From Vallitalea pronyensis (GTDB taxonomy: Bacteria > Bacillota > Clostridia > Lachnospirales > Vallitaleaceae): DNA of 64,000 bases. The notes beneath the pieces were generated by a model. That model worked only from the letters and a program-made list of their open reading frames with translations, searched no databases and was not told where the DNA came from. Within the stretch, counting starts at the first letter, position 1; each line of letters opens with the position of its first letter. Shown here piece after piece: positions 8,302 to 17,590 of this stretch. The position numbers and the translations under genes are program-made. Location of the stretch: the NCBI RefSeq assembly GCF_018141445.1, contig NZ_CP058649.1, positions 1,941,001-2,005,000 on the forward strand, given 5' to 3'.

Positions 8302-10602
8302 ATGTTGAGTCAGACAAAGTCAAAAAAGAAAAGTGGTTTCCTGACTTCTTTTTTATCTTATTATATCATTATCTTATGTATCCCCCTATTGGTGGGTATC
8401 GGTCTTAACTTTTATAGTAATCAAGTCATTCAAGATGAAGTCATAAAAGCCAATAAGGTGGTCATCAAACAATTGCAGTTATCCATCGACCAACGTATCC
8501 ATAACATTCGAGAATTTACCATGCAGCTGGAAACCGATGAGTCACTATATGGTATTATTCATACAAAAAATGAGCTGAGTACCCTCAACCGTTATACCTT
8601 GAAGCATGTGATTAGTAATTTTAGTGCCTACAATCTATCCAATGGGTTTATTGAGGATTTTTTTGTTTATTGTTATTTAAATAAAACCATTATTGGACCT
8701 TATGGCTATACCAATACCACAGGTATGCGTGATAAAGCTTTTTATGATGTGGCCTGGTATTTTCCAAAATGGTATACCATCATTCATCAAGAGCATCGCA
8801 GTGAGTTGTATCCTATATTTTTAGAAAATACCCACAAGCTGGAAAGCATTGTGTATCTACAGTCTTTACCTTCAAGTATCTATTCTGAACCCAATGCCAT
8901 TGCAGTCATTAAGCTGAATAATGAATACTTTGATGAACTTATGGCATCGACGCTGGAAATCAGTGAGGGCAATGCTACGTTTGCCATTATTGATAAGAAC
9001 AACCATATCTTATATGCCTATGGCGATGAAGGCATCTTAAATGCCATTGAAGCCTATGATTTAGGGACTATGGAAGATGGTTTTCTGAGTATTCATGATA
9101 AAAGAGATTATTATGCCTATATGGCAGCGTCCAATAACAGCCATTGGCGTTATTTGACCATTACACCAACGTCGGTTTTTAATAAACGGGTAAAAGGTGT
9201 ACAGATGATTGCTTTTTTTAGCTTGGTTCTTATCCTTATCCTGAGTATATTGGCCATTGTTTACGTGAAAAGAAGACGTTATGACCCTTTGGCATCCACC
9301 ATTGACCTGTTGCGGTCAGATAATCAGACACCCCATCATGATGATGCGTTTAAGTTTTTACAAGAAAAGGTGGAACAAACCTTAAACGATAAAAGCAGCA
9401 TGGAAGAGACCATGTTGATGAACAGGGATTATCTGAGAAACTATTTTTTAATCCGTATGTTGAACCAACCCATTGATGACGAAGGATCTTTCATGAAAAT
9501 AATGGATTATTATGGCATTGATTTATTACGGGATTATACCAATGTGGTTATTTTTTACCTGAACTCCTATGATGATCAATCGTTGCAGGAAAACACAGCT
9601 TTTCTAGGGTTTCTTGAAGACATTAAAAACACCTTTTATGCTGTGTTTAAAGAGGAATCGTCTAATGCTGCACTTTATCCTGTATACCTGAACAATATGG
9701 TGGTATGCATGATTAATTATACGAAGAAAATTCATCATGATCATGGTATCGTCAGATGGTTAAACGGTTTTAAAGAAGAAATGAACAAAGCCGATGTGTC
9801 CGTTGCCATGAGTCAACCCAAGACAACCCTCCATGAATTAAACGATGCTTATGACGAAGCCTTACAAGCATTAGAACATCAGCTGGTCTACGGCAAGTCT
9901 GGTGTAGGTCAGTACAAGTCTGTCATGGGGTATAGGAAAAAGATTACCCATATTAAGTATTATCAGTATGAGAATAATTTTATCATGCTATTAGATAGCG
10001 GCGAGTTTCAAAAGGCGAAAAATGTCATTAATAACTTATTCAGCTTAGTCCTTAACCAAGAAACCATGCCCATGAACAGTGTAAAATGTAGAATGTTTGG
10101 TATCATTAACATTTTAATGAATACCGTGGAGAAATATAATCTGGATGCCCAATTAATAGCCCTGGATGAACTCTATGATAAGCTAATTGGGTTCTACAGC
10201 ATTGAGGATTTACGTACAGGGATTATTAAAACACTGGATACCATTAAGGAACACGTGAAGAGTGATCATAAGCATGGGGATGGCAATATGATTAAAATGG
10301 TCAAACACCATATTCATCAGCATTACATGGATACCAATTTATCCGTTAGTCAGCTGGCATGCAAATTCAAAGTGGATATGTCCATATTATCCAAGAAATT
10401 TAAAAAAGATTGTGGTATTAATCTTTCCGATTATATTCACCTTGAGCGCCTGAAAATAGCAAAACCCATGATTATTGAAACCAATGACACCATTAAAACC
10501 ATTGCCATCAAGTGTGGGTATTTAAACAGCGATGTGTTTATTCGGGTCTTTAAGCGTTATGAAGGCATTACACCTGGGAAATTCCGCCAAAACAGCAAGT
10601 AA
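8302..10602 (+). CDS. Membrane-bound AraC-family sensor regulator (YesS-like)
   Basis: 766 residues. A first transmembrane segment at about 18-38 (LTSFLSYYIIILCIPLLVG) and a second at about 300-320 (MIAFFSLVLILILSILAIVYV) bracket a 250-residue extracytoplasmic sensor domain of Cache type. A cytoplasmic linker of about 330 residues follows, and the last 100 residues form an AraC double helix-turn-helix (LSVSQLACKFKVDMSILSKKF and TIKTIAIKCGYLNSDVFIRVF). ATG 8302 is favoured over TTG 8299 because AGGGTGAG lies just upstream. Proteins of this layout in Gram-positives sense a sugar outside the cell and activate the adjacent transporter; here the next genes are an LplA-type binding protein and two permeases. 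The gene is monocistronic, with its own promoter and terminator. Confidence 0.9.
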   Translation: MLSQTKSKKKSGFLTSFLSYYIIILCIPLLVGIGLNFYSNQVIQDEVIKANKVVIKQLQLSIDQRIHNIREFTMQLETDESLYGIIHTKNELSTLNRYTLKHVISNFSAYNLSNGFIEDFFVYCYLNKTIIGPYGYTNTTGMRDKAFYDVAWYFPKWYTIIHQEHRSELYPIFLENTHKLESIVYLQSLPSSIYSEPNAIAVIKLNNEYFDELMASTLEISEGNATFAIIDKNNHILYAYGDEGILNAIEAYDLGTMEDGFLSIHDKRDYYAYMAASNNSHWRYLTITPTSVFNKRVKGVQMIAFFSLVLILILSILAIVYVKRRRYDPLASTIDLLRSDNQTPHHDDAFKFLQEKVEQTLNDKSSMEETMLMNRDYLRNYFLIRMLNQPIDDEGSFMKIMDYYGIDLLRDYTNVVIFYLNSYDDQSLQENTAFLGFLEDIKNTFYAVFKEESSNAALYPVYLNNMVVCMINYTKKIHHDHGIVRWLNGFKEEMNKADVSVAMSQPKTTLHELNDAYDEALQALEHQLVYGKSGVGQYKSVMGYRKKITHIKYYQYENNFIMLLDSGEFQKAKNVINNLFSLVLNQETMPMNSVKCRMFGIINILMNTVEKYNLDAQLIALDELYDKLIGFYSIEDLRTGIIKTLDTIKEHVKSDHKHGDGNMIKMVKHHIHQHYMDTNLSVSQLACKFKVDMSILSKKFKKDCGINLSDYIHLERLKIAKPMIIETNDTIKTIAIKCGYLNSDVFIRVFKRYEGITPGKFRQNSK

Positions 10603-10614
10603 TCAAAATAAAAC

Positions 10615-10651
10615 GATACAGCAAATTTCGTCGATTTGTTGTATCTTTTTT
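10615..10651 (+). terminator. Intrinsic terminator after the membrane AraC sensor
   Basis: Hairpin GATACAGCAAAT / ATTTGTTGTATC (one wobble pair) with a 7-base loop followed by six T residues, 12 bases after the stop codon. Confidence 0.8.
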
Positions 10652-10708
10652 ATGTATATGCCCAATTTATAAGGATATGGCCTATCGTAAGCTGCAAAAT
10701 CTACTGAT

Positions 10709-10737
10709 TTACCAATAAGCCAGTGAGGGTATATAAT
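10709..10737 (+). promoter_or_regulatory. Possible promoter for the transporter operon
   Basis: A perfect TATAAT at 10732-10737 has TTACCA 17 bases upstream (10709-10714). It would give an untranslated leader of about 155 bases before the binding-protein gene. The -35 box is weak, as expected if the AraC-type activator is needed. The rest of the 10.65-10.90 kb gap shows no gene I can support. Confidence 0.4.
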
Positions 10738-10900
10738 ACGAATATCCTTCAACTTGCTAGCGGTTGTTGAAGATATATGTTCCATTAAGACAACATGGAC
10801 AATGAGGTATTTTTTCTTAATGGTTATGACATAATAGCAGATACATAGCATCACCCATGCATAACCGTGTGAGATAACAAATTATTAGGAGGCTTATAAT

Positions 10901-12526
10901 ATGGTAGCAAAAAAAATAGTGGCGATAATGCTTGTTTTCGTTATGGGGTTAGCTGTCTTTTCAGGTTGTTCAAAAACAGAAGATAATCATGGTAAGCAGT
11001 CAACATCTGGTGAATCTAGTCCATCAGGCAGTGATTCAGCAGATAAAGATAAACGACCTTCATTTGAGTACTGGCATCCTATACATGCTTTTACAGCAAA
11101 GGGCATGGAGAGTCACAATGAGCATCCCTTTGCACCTAGGTTGGCAGAAGAAACAGGTGTGGATGTCAAATACGTTAACCCGCCAGTGGGTCAAGAAGAA
11201 GAACAGCTTAATTTGATTTTTAGTTCCCAGAATTTACCGGATGCCTTTCATAGTAATCTATCGGAAAACTATAAGGGTGGCGTTGATGGTGCTATTGCTG
11301 ACGGCATTATCATCAATGCAACGGAACTCATAGAAGAACATGCACCAAACTATATGGCCATGATGAGTGCCGATGAGGATGTGCGACGGGATAGTTATAC
11401 AGATGAAGGAACCATTAAAGCATTTGGTTCCATCATACCTGCACCCGAAATGAGAGGTTTACCATTCTGGGGTCCATTCCTTAATAAGAAGCTCCTTGAT
11501 AAGACGGGACTGGGTATACCTGAGACCATTGATGATTGGGAAACCATGTTAATTGCATTTAAAGACATGGGTATAAAAGCGCCCTTTACTTGGCCTGCCA
11601 ATAATACCATTGGTTTCTTAAATGATGTTTTTTCAGGAGCATATGGCGTACCTTCAGAATCTGAATTCTTTAAAGAAGGCAATGTGGTAAAATACGGCCC
11701 TATTCAAGAGGGGTATAGAGAGTTTTTAACCTTGTTGAATCGGTGGTATGAAATGGGGTTATTGGATGCGGACTACCTGTCACGTAACATGAATAAGCAC
11801 GTAAAACCCATGTTAATTAATGGAGAAGCAGGTGCAACAGTAGCTCATTTAACTAATTTGGAACAATTGGAACACTTGGCTAAGGCCGATAATAAAGACA
11901 TTGATTTGATAGCTGTACCTTATCCTGTATTGAATAAAGGTGATCAAATACATTTCAGACATTTTTTATCCAATGTTAAAAAAGAAGCAACGTTTATTAC
12001 CACAGCAGCAGATGATCCTGTGACCATTGTCAAATGGATTGACTATTTATACAGTCCAGAGGGTATTGAATTAACCGTCTGGGGGGATGAAGGGGTCACC
12101 TTTGAATATGATGAGCAAGGCAATAAAAAATATACCGATTTAGTGGAAAACAATCCCGATGGCTTACCTTTTTCATATGCAAGACGACAATTGGTCATCC
12201 ATGATATTATTTCAACCTATGCATGGGATGAACAGAAAATATTCTACGATACAGAGGATCAGCACGATGCTTGGGAGAGATGGCAGAAAGCAGATTATGA
12301 GAACGTACTACCGGAATCACTCTTGTTTACAGTTGAAGAACAAGAAGGGTATTCCCGCATTATGAGCGAAGTGGATACTTATGTGGAAGAGATGTTCACC
12401 AAATTCGTTATGGGTATAGAATCACTTGATAACTTTGATCAATTTGTAGCAACCATTAAAGATATGGGCATTGACGAAGCAACTGCATATAAACAAGCTT
12501 CATATGATCGATATTTAGACAGATAA
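10901..12526 (+). CDS. LplA-type ABC transporter substrate-binding lipoprotein
   Basis: 541 residues. The N-terminus is a lipoprotein signal peptide with lipobox F-S-G-C and the lipidated cysteine at C23, followed by a Ser/Asp/Gly-rich linker (about 24-52) and a type-1 extracellular solute-binding fold. Length and composition match the large LplA/YtcQ oligosaccharide-binding proteins rather than the shorter 420-residue sugar-binding proteins. It is anchored on the outer face of the membrane and should deliver oligosaccharides, here probably sulfated galacto-oligosaccharides, to the two permeases that follow. It has a clear TTAGGAGG ribosome binding site. A hairpin after the gene probably reduces read-through, so the binding protein would be made in excess over the permeases. 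Confidence 0.9.
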   Translation: MVAKKIVAIMLVFVMGLAVFSGCSKTEDNHGKQSTSGESSPSGSDSADKDKRPSFEYWHPIHAFTAKGMESHNEHPFAPRLAEETGVDVKYVNPPVGQEEEQLNLIFSSQNLPDAFHSNLSENYKGGVDGAIADGIIINATELIEEHAPNYMAMMSADEDVRRDSYTDEGTIKAFGSIIPAPEMRGLPFWGPFLNKKLLDKTGLGIPETIDDWETMLIAFKDMGIKAPFTWPANNTIGFLNDVFSGAYGVPSESEFFKEGNVVKYGPIQEGYREFLTLLNRWYEMGLLDADYLSRNMNKHVKPMLINGEAGATVAHLTNLEQLEHLAKADNKDIDLIAVPYPVLNKGDQIHFRHFLSNVKKEATFITTAADDPVTIVKWIDYLYSPEGIELTVWGDEGVTFEYDEQGNKKYTDLVENNPDGLPFSYARRQLVIHDIISTYAWDEQKIFYDTEDQHDAWERWQKADYENVLPESLLFTVEEQEGYSRIMSEVDTYVEEMFTKFVMGIESLDNFDQFVATIKDMGIDEATAYKQASYDRYLDR

Positions 12527-12536
12527 TTAATCGTAA

Positions 12537-12565
12537 GGGGGCTATCTTCATGGTAGCCTCTTTTT
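12537..12565 (+). terminator. Partial terminator/attenuator between binding protein and permease
   Basis: GGGGCTA (12538-12544) pairs with TAGCCTC (12554-12560), with one wobble, and is followed by five T residues. It lies 11 bases after the binding-protein stop and 23 bases before the permease start, a typical arrangement for partial termination inside an ABC importer operon. Confidence 0.6.
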
Positions 12566-12587
12566 CATTCAAAGTAGGAGGAATACA

Positions 12588-13538
12588 ATGGAACAAGTGG
12601 TATCAATAAAGAGAAAAAAGAAAAGAAGAAATATCTTTTATATGCTAAAAGAAGATTATAAGAAGCATAAGCTCATATACTTTATGCTGATACCTGTACT
12701 TTTATACTATATTATTTTTCAGTATGGTCCTATGTTGGGTATTGTCATTGGATTCAAGGATTACCGTCCAGGACTCGGTATTTTTGGAAGCAAATGGGTT
12801 GGTTTCGAATATTTCCAACATTTTCTTAGCAGCCGTTATTTTTGGCGGTTGGTTAAGAACACCTTGACCATTAACTTTTATCTATTATTATTTGGGTTCC
12901 CAGCACCCATTATATTGGCTTTACTCCTTAATGAAGTGAAGCATAAAGCATTTAAGAAAACCGTACAAACCATTACATACATGCCTCACTTTATTTCCCT
13001 TGTGGTGGTATCGGGGATTATAGTGGATTTGGTGGCTACGGATGGGGTCATTAATGATATATTGGCGTTTTTTGGCTTTCAACGACAAAACTTGTTGACC
13101 ATATCGGGACTTTTTCGTCCTATATTTGTGACCAGTGATATCTGGCAGCATATTGGATGGGGAACCATTATTTATCTTGCGGCTTTATCAGGCATTTCCC
13201 CAAGTCTCTATGAAGCAGCCAAAATTGATGGGGCCAATCGTTTTAAGCAGATTATCCATGTGACTTTACCAGGCATTGCACCAACCATTACCATTCTCTT
13301 GATTATGCGTATAGGAAAGATGATGCTGGTAGGCTGGGAGAAAATCATTCTGCTCTACAACCCTGTTATCTATGAAACAGCAGACGTCATCTCTTCATTT
13401 GTGTATCGGAAAGGTTTACTTGAATTTGATTTTAGTTATTCCACTGCTGTGGGATTATTTAACTCGGTCATTAATTTTGGATTACTCATTGCAGCGAATA
13501 AAATAGGCAAAAAAATAAGCGGAAGCGGTTTATGGTAG
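12588..13538 (+). CDS. LplB-type sugar ABC transporter permease
   Basis: 316 residues with a basic cytoplasmic N-terminus and about six transmembrane helices, the first at about residues 32-50 (IYFMLIPVLLYYIIFQYGP). The EAA loop that contacts the ATPase is visible as YEAAKIDGANRFKQIIHVTLPGI around residues 205-230. The opening FQYGPMLGIVIGFKDYRPGLGIF is characteristic of the LplB/YtcP-associated permease family. It pairs with the downstream permease to form the membrane channel. It has an AGGAGG site. No ATPase gene is in the cluster, so a shared MsmX-type ATPase encoded elsewhere is implied, as is usual for this transporter class. Confidence 0.92.
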   Translation: MEQVVSIKRKKKRRNIFYMLKEDYKKHKLIYFMLIPVLLYYIIFQYGPMLGIVIGFKDYRPGLGIFGSKWVGFEYFQHFLSSRYFWRLVKNTLTINFYLLLFGFPAPIILALLLNEVKHKAFKKTVQTITYMPHFISLVVVSGIIVDLVATDGVINDILAFFGFQRQNLLTISGLFRPIFVTSDIWQHIGWGTIIYLAALSGISPSLYEAAKIDGANRFKQIIHVTLPGIAPTITILLIMRIGKMMLVGWEKIILLYNPVIYETADVISSFVYRKGLLEFDFSYSTAVGLFNSVINFGLLIAANKIGKKISGSGLW

Positions 13539-13549
13539 GAGGTACAACA

Positions 13550-14434
13550 GTGGCTAGGAAAAAAAGTTTGAAGAATAAATTTGGTGTTTTTGATGGTATT
13601 AACTACTTTTTGTTAAGTATGCTATGCCTCTTAACCCTATATCCCATTATCTATGTGCTCTTTGCATCCATTAGTGATCCAGTACTGTTTCAATCCCATA
13701 AAGGCTTATTGATGAAACCCATAGGCTTTACCATAGAAGCCTATCGTCTGGTATTTGAAAGTCCAGCGGTTTTAACAGGTTATAAAAACACACTGTTTTA
13801 TGTGATTGTGGGTACATCCATTAATCTGTTTTTAACATCCCTTGGCGCTTATGCACTGGCTCAGAAAGATTTATATATTGCAAAAGTCTTAACCATTATG
13901 ATTATTTTTACCATGCAGTTTAAAGGCGGGCTTATCCCAACGTATTATGTGGTCAATCAGCTTCTAGGGCATTCCAGATTAACACTGCTACTGCCCCAGG
14001 CCATTATTACCATGAACCTGATTATTATGCGGACGTCCTTTCGTTCCATCCCGGAAAGTTTATTTGAATCGGCCAGGATAGATGGGGCTAACGATATGAC
14101 GTTATTATCAAAAATCGTTTTGCCTTTATCCAAACCTGTTATGGCGGTTATGGCACTTTATTATGGTGTCAATCATTGGAACCAGTGGTTTCAAGCAAGT
14201 ATCTATTTAAGAGACAGAAAGCTGTATCCTCTACAATTGTTCTTACGGGAAATCGTATTACAGAATCAATTAGATGAATCGTCCATGGGCATTGATGTGG
14301 GAACAGAAGCCCATATTGGCGTGATTATTAAGTATGCAACCATTATGGTAGCTGTTATCCCAATCCTTTGCGTTTATCCCTATATTCAAAAATTCTTTGT
14401 GAAAGGCGTCATGATTGGTGCTATCAAAGGGTAA
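13550..14434 (+). CDS. LplC/YtcP-type sugar ABC transporter permease
   Basis: 294 residues with about six transmembrane helices and the EAA motif FESARIDGANDMTLLSKIVLPLSKPV at about 180-205. The GTG at 13550 is the likely start: GTAGGAGGT lies seven bases upstream, whereas the in-frame ATG at 13532 falls inside the previous gene. It forms a heterodimer with the preceding permease. The gene is 11 bases after that permease and 53 bases before a sulfatase gene, so transport and cytoplasmic desulfation are probably co-transcribed. The C-terminal KGVMIGAIKG is typical of the family. Confidence 0.92.
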   Translation: MARKKSLKNKFGVFDGINYFLLSMLCLLTLYPIIYVLFASISDPVLFQSHKGLLMKPIGFTIEAYRLVFESPAVLTGYKNTLFYVIVGTSINLFLTSLGAYALAQKDLYIAKVLTIMIIFTMQFKGGLIPTYYVVNQLLGHSRLTLLLPQAIITMNLIIMRTSFRSIPESLFESARIDGANDMTLLSKIVLPLSKPVMAVMALYYGVNHWNQWFQASIYLRDRKLYPLQLFLREIVLQNQLDESSMGIDVGTEAHIGVIIKYATIMVAVIPILCVYPYIQKFFVKGVMIGAIKG

Positions 14435-14487
14435 CAACGAGCTTTCTTATCTTATAACATGTCAAGAAATGAATGAGGAGGAGAGTC

Positions 14488-15867
14488 ATGAAAAAACAAG
14501 AGCGTCCCAATATACTTTTTATTATGACAGATGAACAACGCTACGATACGTTCACCCACGTGAACCCACACATTAAGACACCCCATATGGATAAGTTAAT
14601 CAAGGATAGTGTTTTCTTTCAAAATGCCTATTGCTCCAATCCATCCTGTATTCCATCAAGGGCTGCCATCGTGACAGGTAAACACCCCACAGAATGCAAG
14701 ACACCTACCTACATAACCTATTTGCCAGCCTATGAAAAAACATTCATGTCAAGACTTCAAGCATTAGGGTATTATACGGCAGTGGTAGGTAAACAGCATT
14801 TTGCTGAATCCAGTATCGAAAAAGGTTATGACGAAGCCATGATAATGGATGGGCATAGTCCAATGGGGCATAAAGAAGAACTGACGTTATACTACGACTA
14901 CTTAGCACAACATAACGTGGACAAAGACACATTATACGAAGGGGGTCTTATGATCGGTGGTTCTTGGAAAGGGGACATCAAATACCACATTGATTCCTTT
15001 GTGGGTGATCTTGGTCAAGATTGGCTGAAACATAAAAGACCGGATAAACCTTGGTTTTTAACCATTTCATTCCCAGGCCCCCATCAGCCCTATGATTGTG
15101 AAGGGACAGCATTTGCTGAACAATATGATCTAGATGCTATTCCCATGCCCGAAACCTGTTATGAGGACTTGGACTGCAAGCCGCCTCATTTTAAACAAAT
15201 GAAAGAAAAGGCTTATGTGAAAAATCATTCAGAGGAAGTCTTTAAGAAAACCAAACGATCCTACTATGCCAATGTATCCCTCATTGATCAAAAGGTAGGC
15301 GAGATTATTGAGACATTAAAAGAAAATGGGCTATATGATAATACCCTCATTATCTATACATCCGATCATGGAGACTTCATGGGGGACTTTGGTATTGTGT
15401 CCAAAGCCCAATACCTATCCGAATGCCTGATGCGTGTACCCCTCTTTGTTAAGCCGCCCATTAAGGATTTTGAAGGCTTTGATGTGGATGACTATGTGTT
15501 AAATATTGATATTGCGGCAACTTGTTTAGAAGCTGCTGGTGGTGAAGTAGACAAAGGTATGTCCAATTATGCTTATACAGATTATTGGCAGAATAAGGAT
15601 GAAGTTAAAACAAGAGATTATCTTTATCTAGAGGCAAGCGGGATGAAGGCATGTATTAAAGATGGGTACAAATTAGTCCATTATTTAGATAAGCCCTATG
15701 GTGAGTTCTACGATCTAAACCATGATCCCATTGAAAAGTTTAACTTATGGGAGGAAGAGGCTTATAATGGGCAAAAACTCATCCATAATCGTCTGTTGAT
15801 TGATCATCTCGTTAAAATGACACCTCTATGGGACATGAAATGGAATCATCAAGCACCAGCCATTTAG
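14488..15867 (+). CDS. Sulfatase, family S1 (motif CIPSR)
   Basis: 459 residues without a signal peptide. It begins PNILFIMTDEQRYDT, which carries the first metal-binding aspartate. C54 in C-I-P-S-R is the formylglycine site, followed by AAIVTGKHP. The second metal-binding stretch is YTSDHGDFMGDFG near residue 295. The start ATG 14488 is set by GAGGAGGAG just upstream; the ATG at 14473 lies within that site. It belongs to the choline-sulfatase/glycan-sulfatase side of S1 and is the first enzyme after the transporter permeases in the same operon, so a role on newly imported sulfated oligosaccharides is likely. Regiospecificity is unknown. Confidence 0.9.
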   Translation: MKKQERPNILFIMTDEQRYDTFTHVNPHIKTPHMDKLIKDSVFFQNAYCSNPSCIPSRAAIVTGKHPTECKTPTYITYLPAYEKTFMSRLQALGYYTAVVGKQHFAESSIEKGYDEAMIMDGHSPMGHKEELTLYYDYLAQHNVDKDTLYEGGLMIGGSWKGDIKYHIDSFVGDLGQDWLKHKRPDKPWFLTISFPGPHQPYDCEGTAFAEQYDLDAIPMPETCYEDLDCKPPHFKQMKEKAYVKNHSEEVFKKTKRSYYANVSLIDQKVGEIIETLKENGLYDNTLIIYTSDHGDFMGDFGIVSKAQYLSECLMRVPLFVKPPIKDFEGFDVDDYVLNIDIAATCLEAAGGEVDKGMSNYAYTDYWQNKDEVKTRDYLYLEASGMKACIKDGYKLVHYLDKPYGEFYDLNHDPIEKFNLWEEEAYNGQKLIHNRLLIDHLVKMTPLWDMKWNHQAPAI

Positions 15868-15931
15868 TTCTAAACGAGTCATCAATAGAAAATGTTACTG
15901 TTAAACTTAGAAAGAATGGAGAAGGGATAAT

Positions 15932-17590
15932 ATGAACATCATTAGAATTGGAATAGAACAATGTGGTAAGCATAAAGACTGGACCCAGATCGTGAATAGC
16001 GCTGTTATGGATGCAGAAGACCATACGGTCATTGAATTTGAAAAAGGTACCTATTATTTTTCACCTAAATATGCCTACGAACAGCATTGTTACATCACAA
16101 ATAACGACCACAGCCAAAAGCGCATCGCCTTTCCTATCCTACATAAAAAAGGCCTTACCATTGATGGCAATGGCTCTACCTTTATTTTTATTGGCCGCAT
16201 ACTGCCTTTTTACATCAGTGAATCTAAAGACATTGTCATTAAGCATCTGGAAATGGATTATAAAAGACCTCTGTACTCTCAAGGTAAGGTACTTGCTTCG
16301 GATACAGATAAGGTACAATTAAAAATAGATAGCAACAAATTCCCATACCATGTTGTTAGAAACCACTTTGTTTTTACAGGAGATGGTTATGAAAGCACAT
16401 ATGTTCATGGTATGCTCGAGTTTGATCCCATAGAAAGAAAGCCTGTTTATGGTGCTAAGGATAACCACGTTGGAGGGGAATTAAAAGGTCATGAAATTGA
16501 AGAGGGTGTTATTGAAATCAACCACCCCTTTAGGAAACTACCAAACGTAGGTAATATACTCACCATTAAGCATGAACGTCGGTTTGTACCCGGTATAGCC
16601 ATTGACCATACAGAAGGCATTGATCTCAATCAGGTCACCATACGTCAAGCAGGTACCATGGGCATTGTGGCTCAATACAGTAAAGATATTCAGCTGGATC
16701 ATATTGTTGTGGCTGTGGATGAACACTCGGATAGAATGGTATCCACCAATGCAGATGCAACCCATTTTGTAGGATGTAAGGGCTATCTGACCATCACCAA
16801 CAGCCGGTTTGAAAACCAATTGGATGATGCGTTAAATGTTCATGGTAACTATCTGGATATTGAAGAAATACTGGATGAGAAGACGGTTATTGCTAAGATA
16901 GGTCATTTCCAGCAAGTGGGTATTTTTGGTCTGGAAAAGGGAACATCCATACAAATTCTTAACCGTGACAGCATGTTAAACCACAAGGTTCTGCCATTGC
17001 AGGATAAACAAATCATCAACAATCAATATGTTAAATTAATGTTTGAAGAGCCTTTAGATCTAGCGCCAGATAAGGCTTATAGCTTGGAAGACATGGATGC
17101 CTATCCTGTGCTGACCTTTAAGAACAATATAGTAAGGAAGAATCGAGCTCGTGGTATTCTGTTAACATCTAGAAAACCCATCCTAATTGAAGGCAATACC
17201 CTGACCTCTGAAGGTACTGCTATTAAAATAAGCGGCGATACCAATCACTGGCATGAGTCAGGACCTGTAGGTGAAGTGGTTATTAAGAACAATTATATCG
17301 CCTGTATGAATGAAGACGTTTGGGGAAAAGGCATCATTGATATTGACCCGGAGATGGTGGCGTTTGAAGCAGGCAAGTATTATCATGATACGATTCTAAT
17401 TGAAGGCAATACCATTGAATTATGGAACAGACCATTGGTGTATGGACAGAGTTTTAAGAAGCTTTCTCTTATGCATAACACCTTCATTAAGAAATTACCC
17501 GAATCAGCCATTACCATGGATATTAAAGCATATGGAGAGATCATTGAAGAAGGGTCCATCTATAAGCTGGAAAGGAGTCAGGATGAGTAA
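15932..17590 (+). CDS. GH110-type alpha-1,3-galactosidase (parallel beta-helix)
   Basis: 552 residues, no signal peptide. The sequence is a right-handed parallel beta-helix with many short GN/NN turn motifs (IDGNGSTF, SRFENQLDDALNVHGNY, IEGNTL). Aspartates D275 in STNADATHF and D298/D299 in QLDDALNVHG have the 23/24-residue spacing I recall for the catalytic aspartates of a marine GH110 enzyme. GH110 enzymes release terminal alpha-1,3-linked galactose by inversion. That linkage alternates with beta-1,4 in carrageenans, so the enzyme would act after desulfation. It has a good ribosome binding site (GGAGAAGGG) and overlaps the next sulfatase gene by 8 bases, showing tight coupling. The family call is by motif recognition, not by a database search. 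Confidence 0.82.
   Translation: MNIIRIGIEQCGKHKDWTQIVNSAVMDAEDHTVIEFEKGTYYFSPKYAYEQHCYITNNDHSQKRIAFPILHKKGLTIDGNGSTFIFIGRILPFYISESKDIVIKHLEMDYKRPLYSQGKVLASDTDKVQLKIDSNKFPYHVVRNHFVFTGDGYESTYVHGMLEFDPIERKPVYGAKDNHVGGELKGHEIEEGVIEINHPFRKLPNVGNILTIKHERRFVPGIAIDHTEGIDLNQVTIRQAGTMGIVAQYSKDIQLDHIVVAVDEHSDRMVSTNADATHFVGCKGYLTITNSRFENQLDDALNVHGNYLDIEEILDEKTVIAKIGHFQQVGIFGLEKGTSIQILNRDSMLNHKVLPLQDKQIINNQYVKLMFEEPLDLAPDKAYSLEDMDAYPVLTFKNNIVRKNRARGILLTSRKPILIEGNTLTSEGTAIKISGDTNHWHESGPVGEVVIKNNYIACMNEDVWGKGIIDIDPEMVAFEAGKYYHDTILIEGNTIELWNRPLVYGQSFKKLSLMHNTFIKKLPESAITMDIKAYGEIIEEGSIYKLERSQDE

Noticed and set aside
10603..10854. Minus-strand frame of 83 codons
   Set aside because: It overlaps the terminator hairpin, lacks a ribosome binding site and family features, and lies in the leader of the transporter operon.
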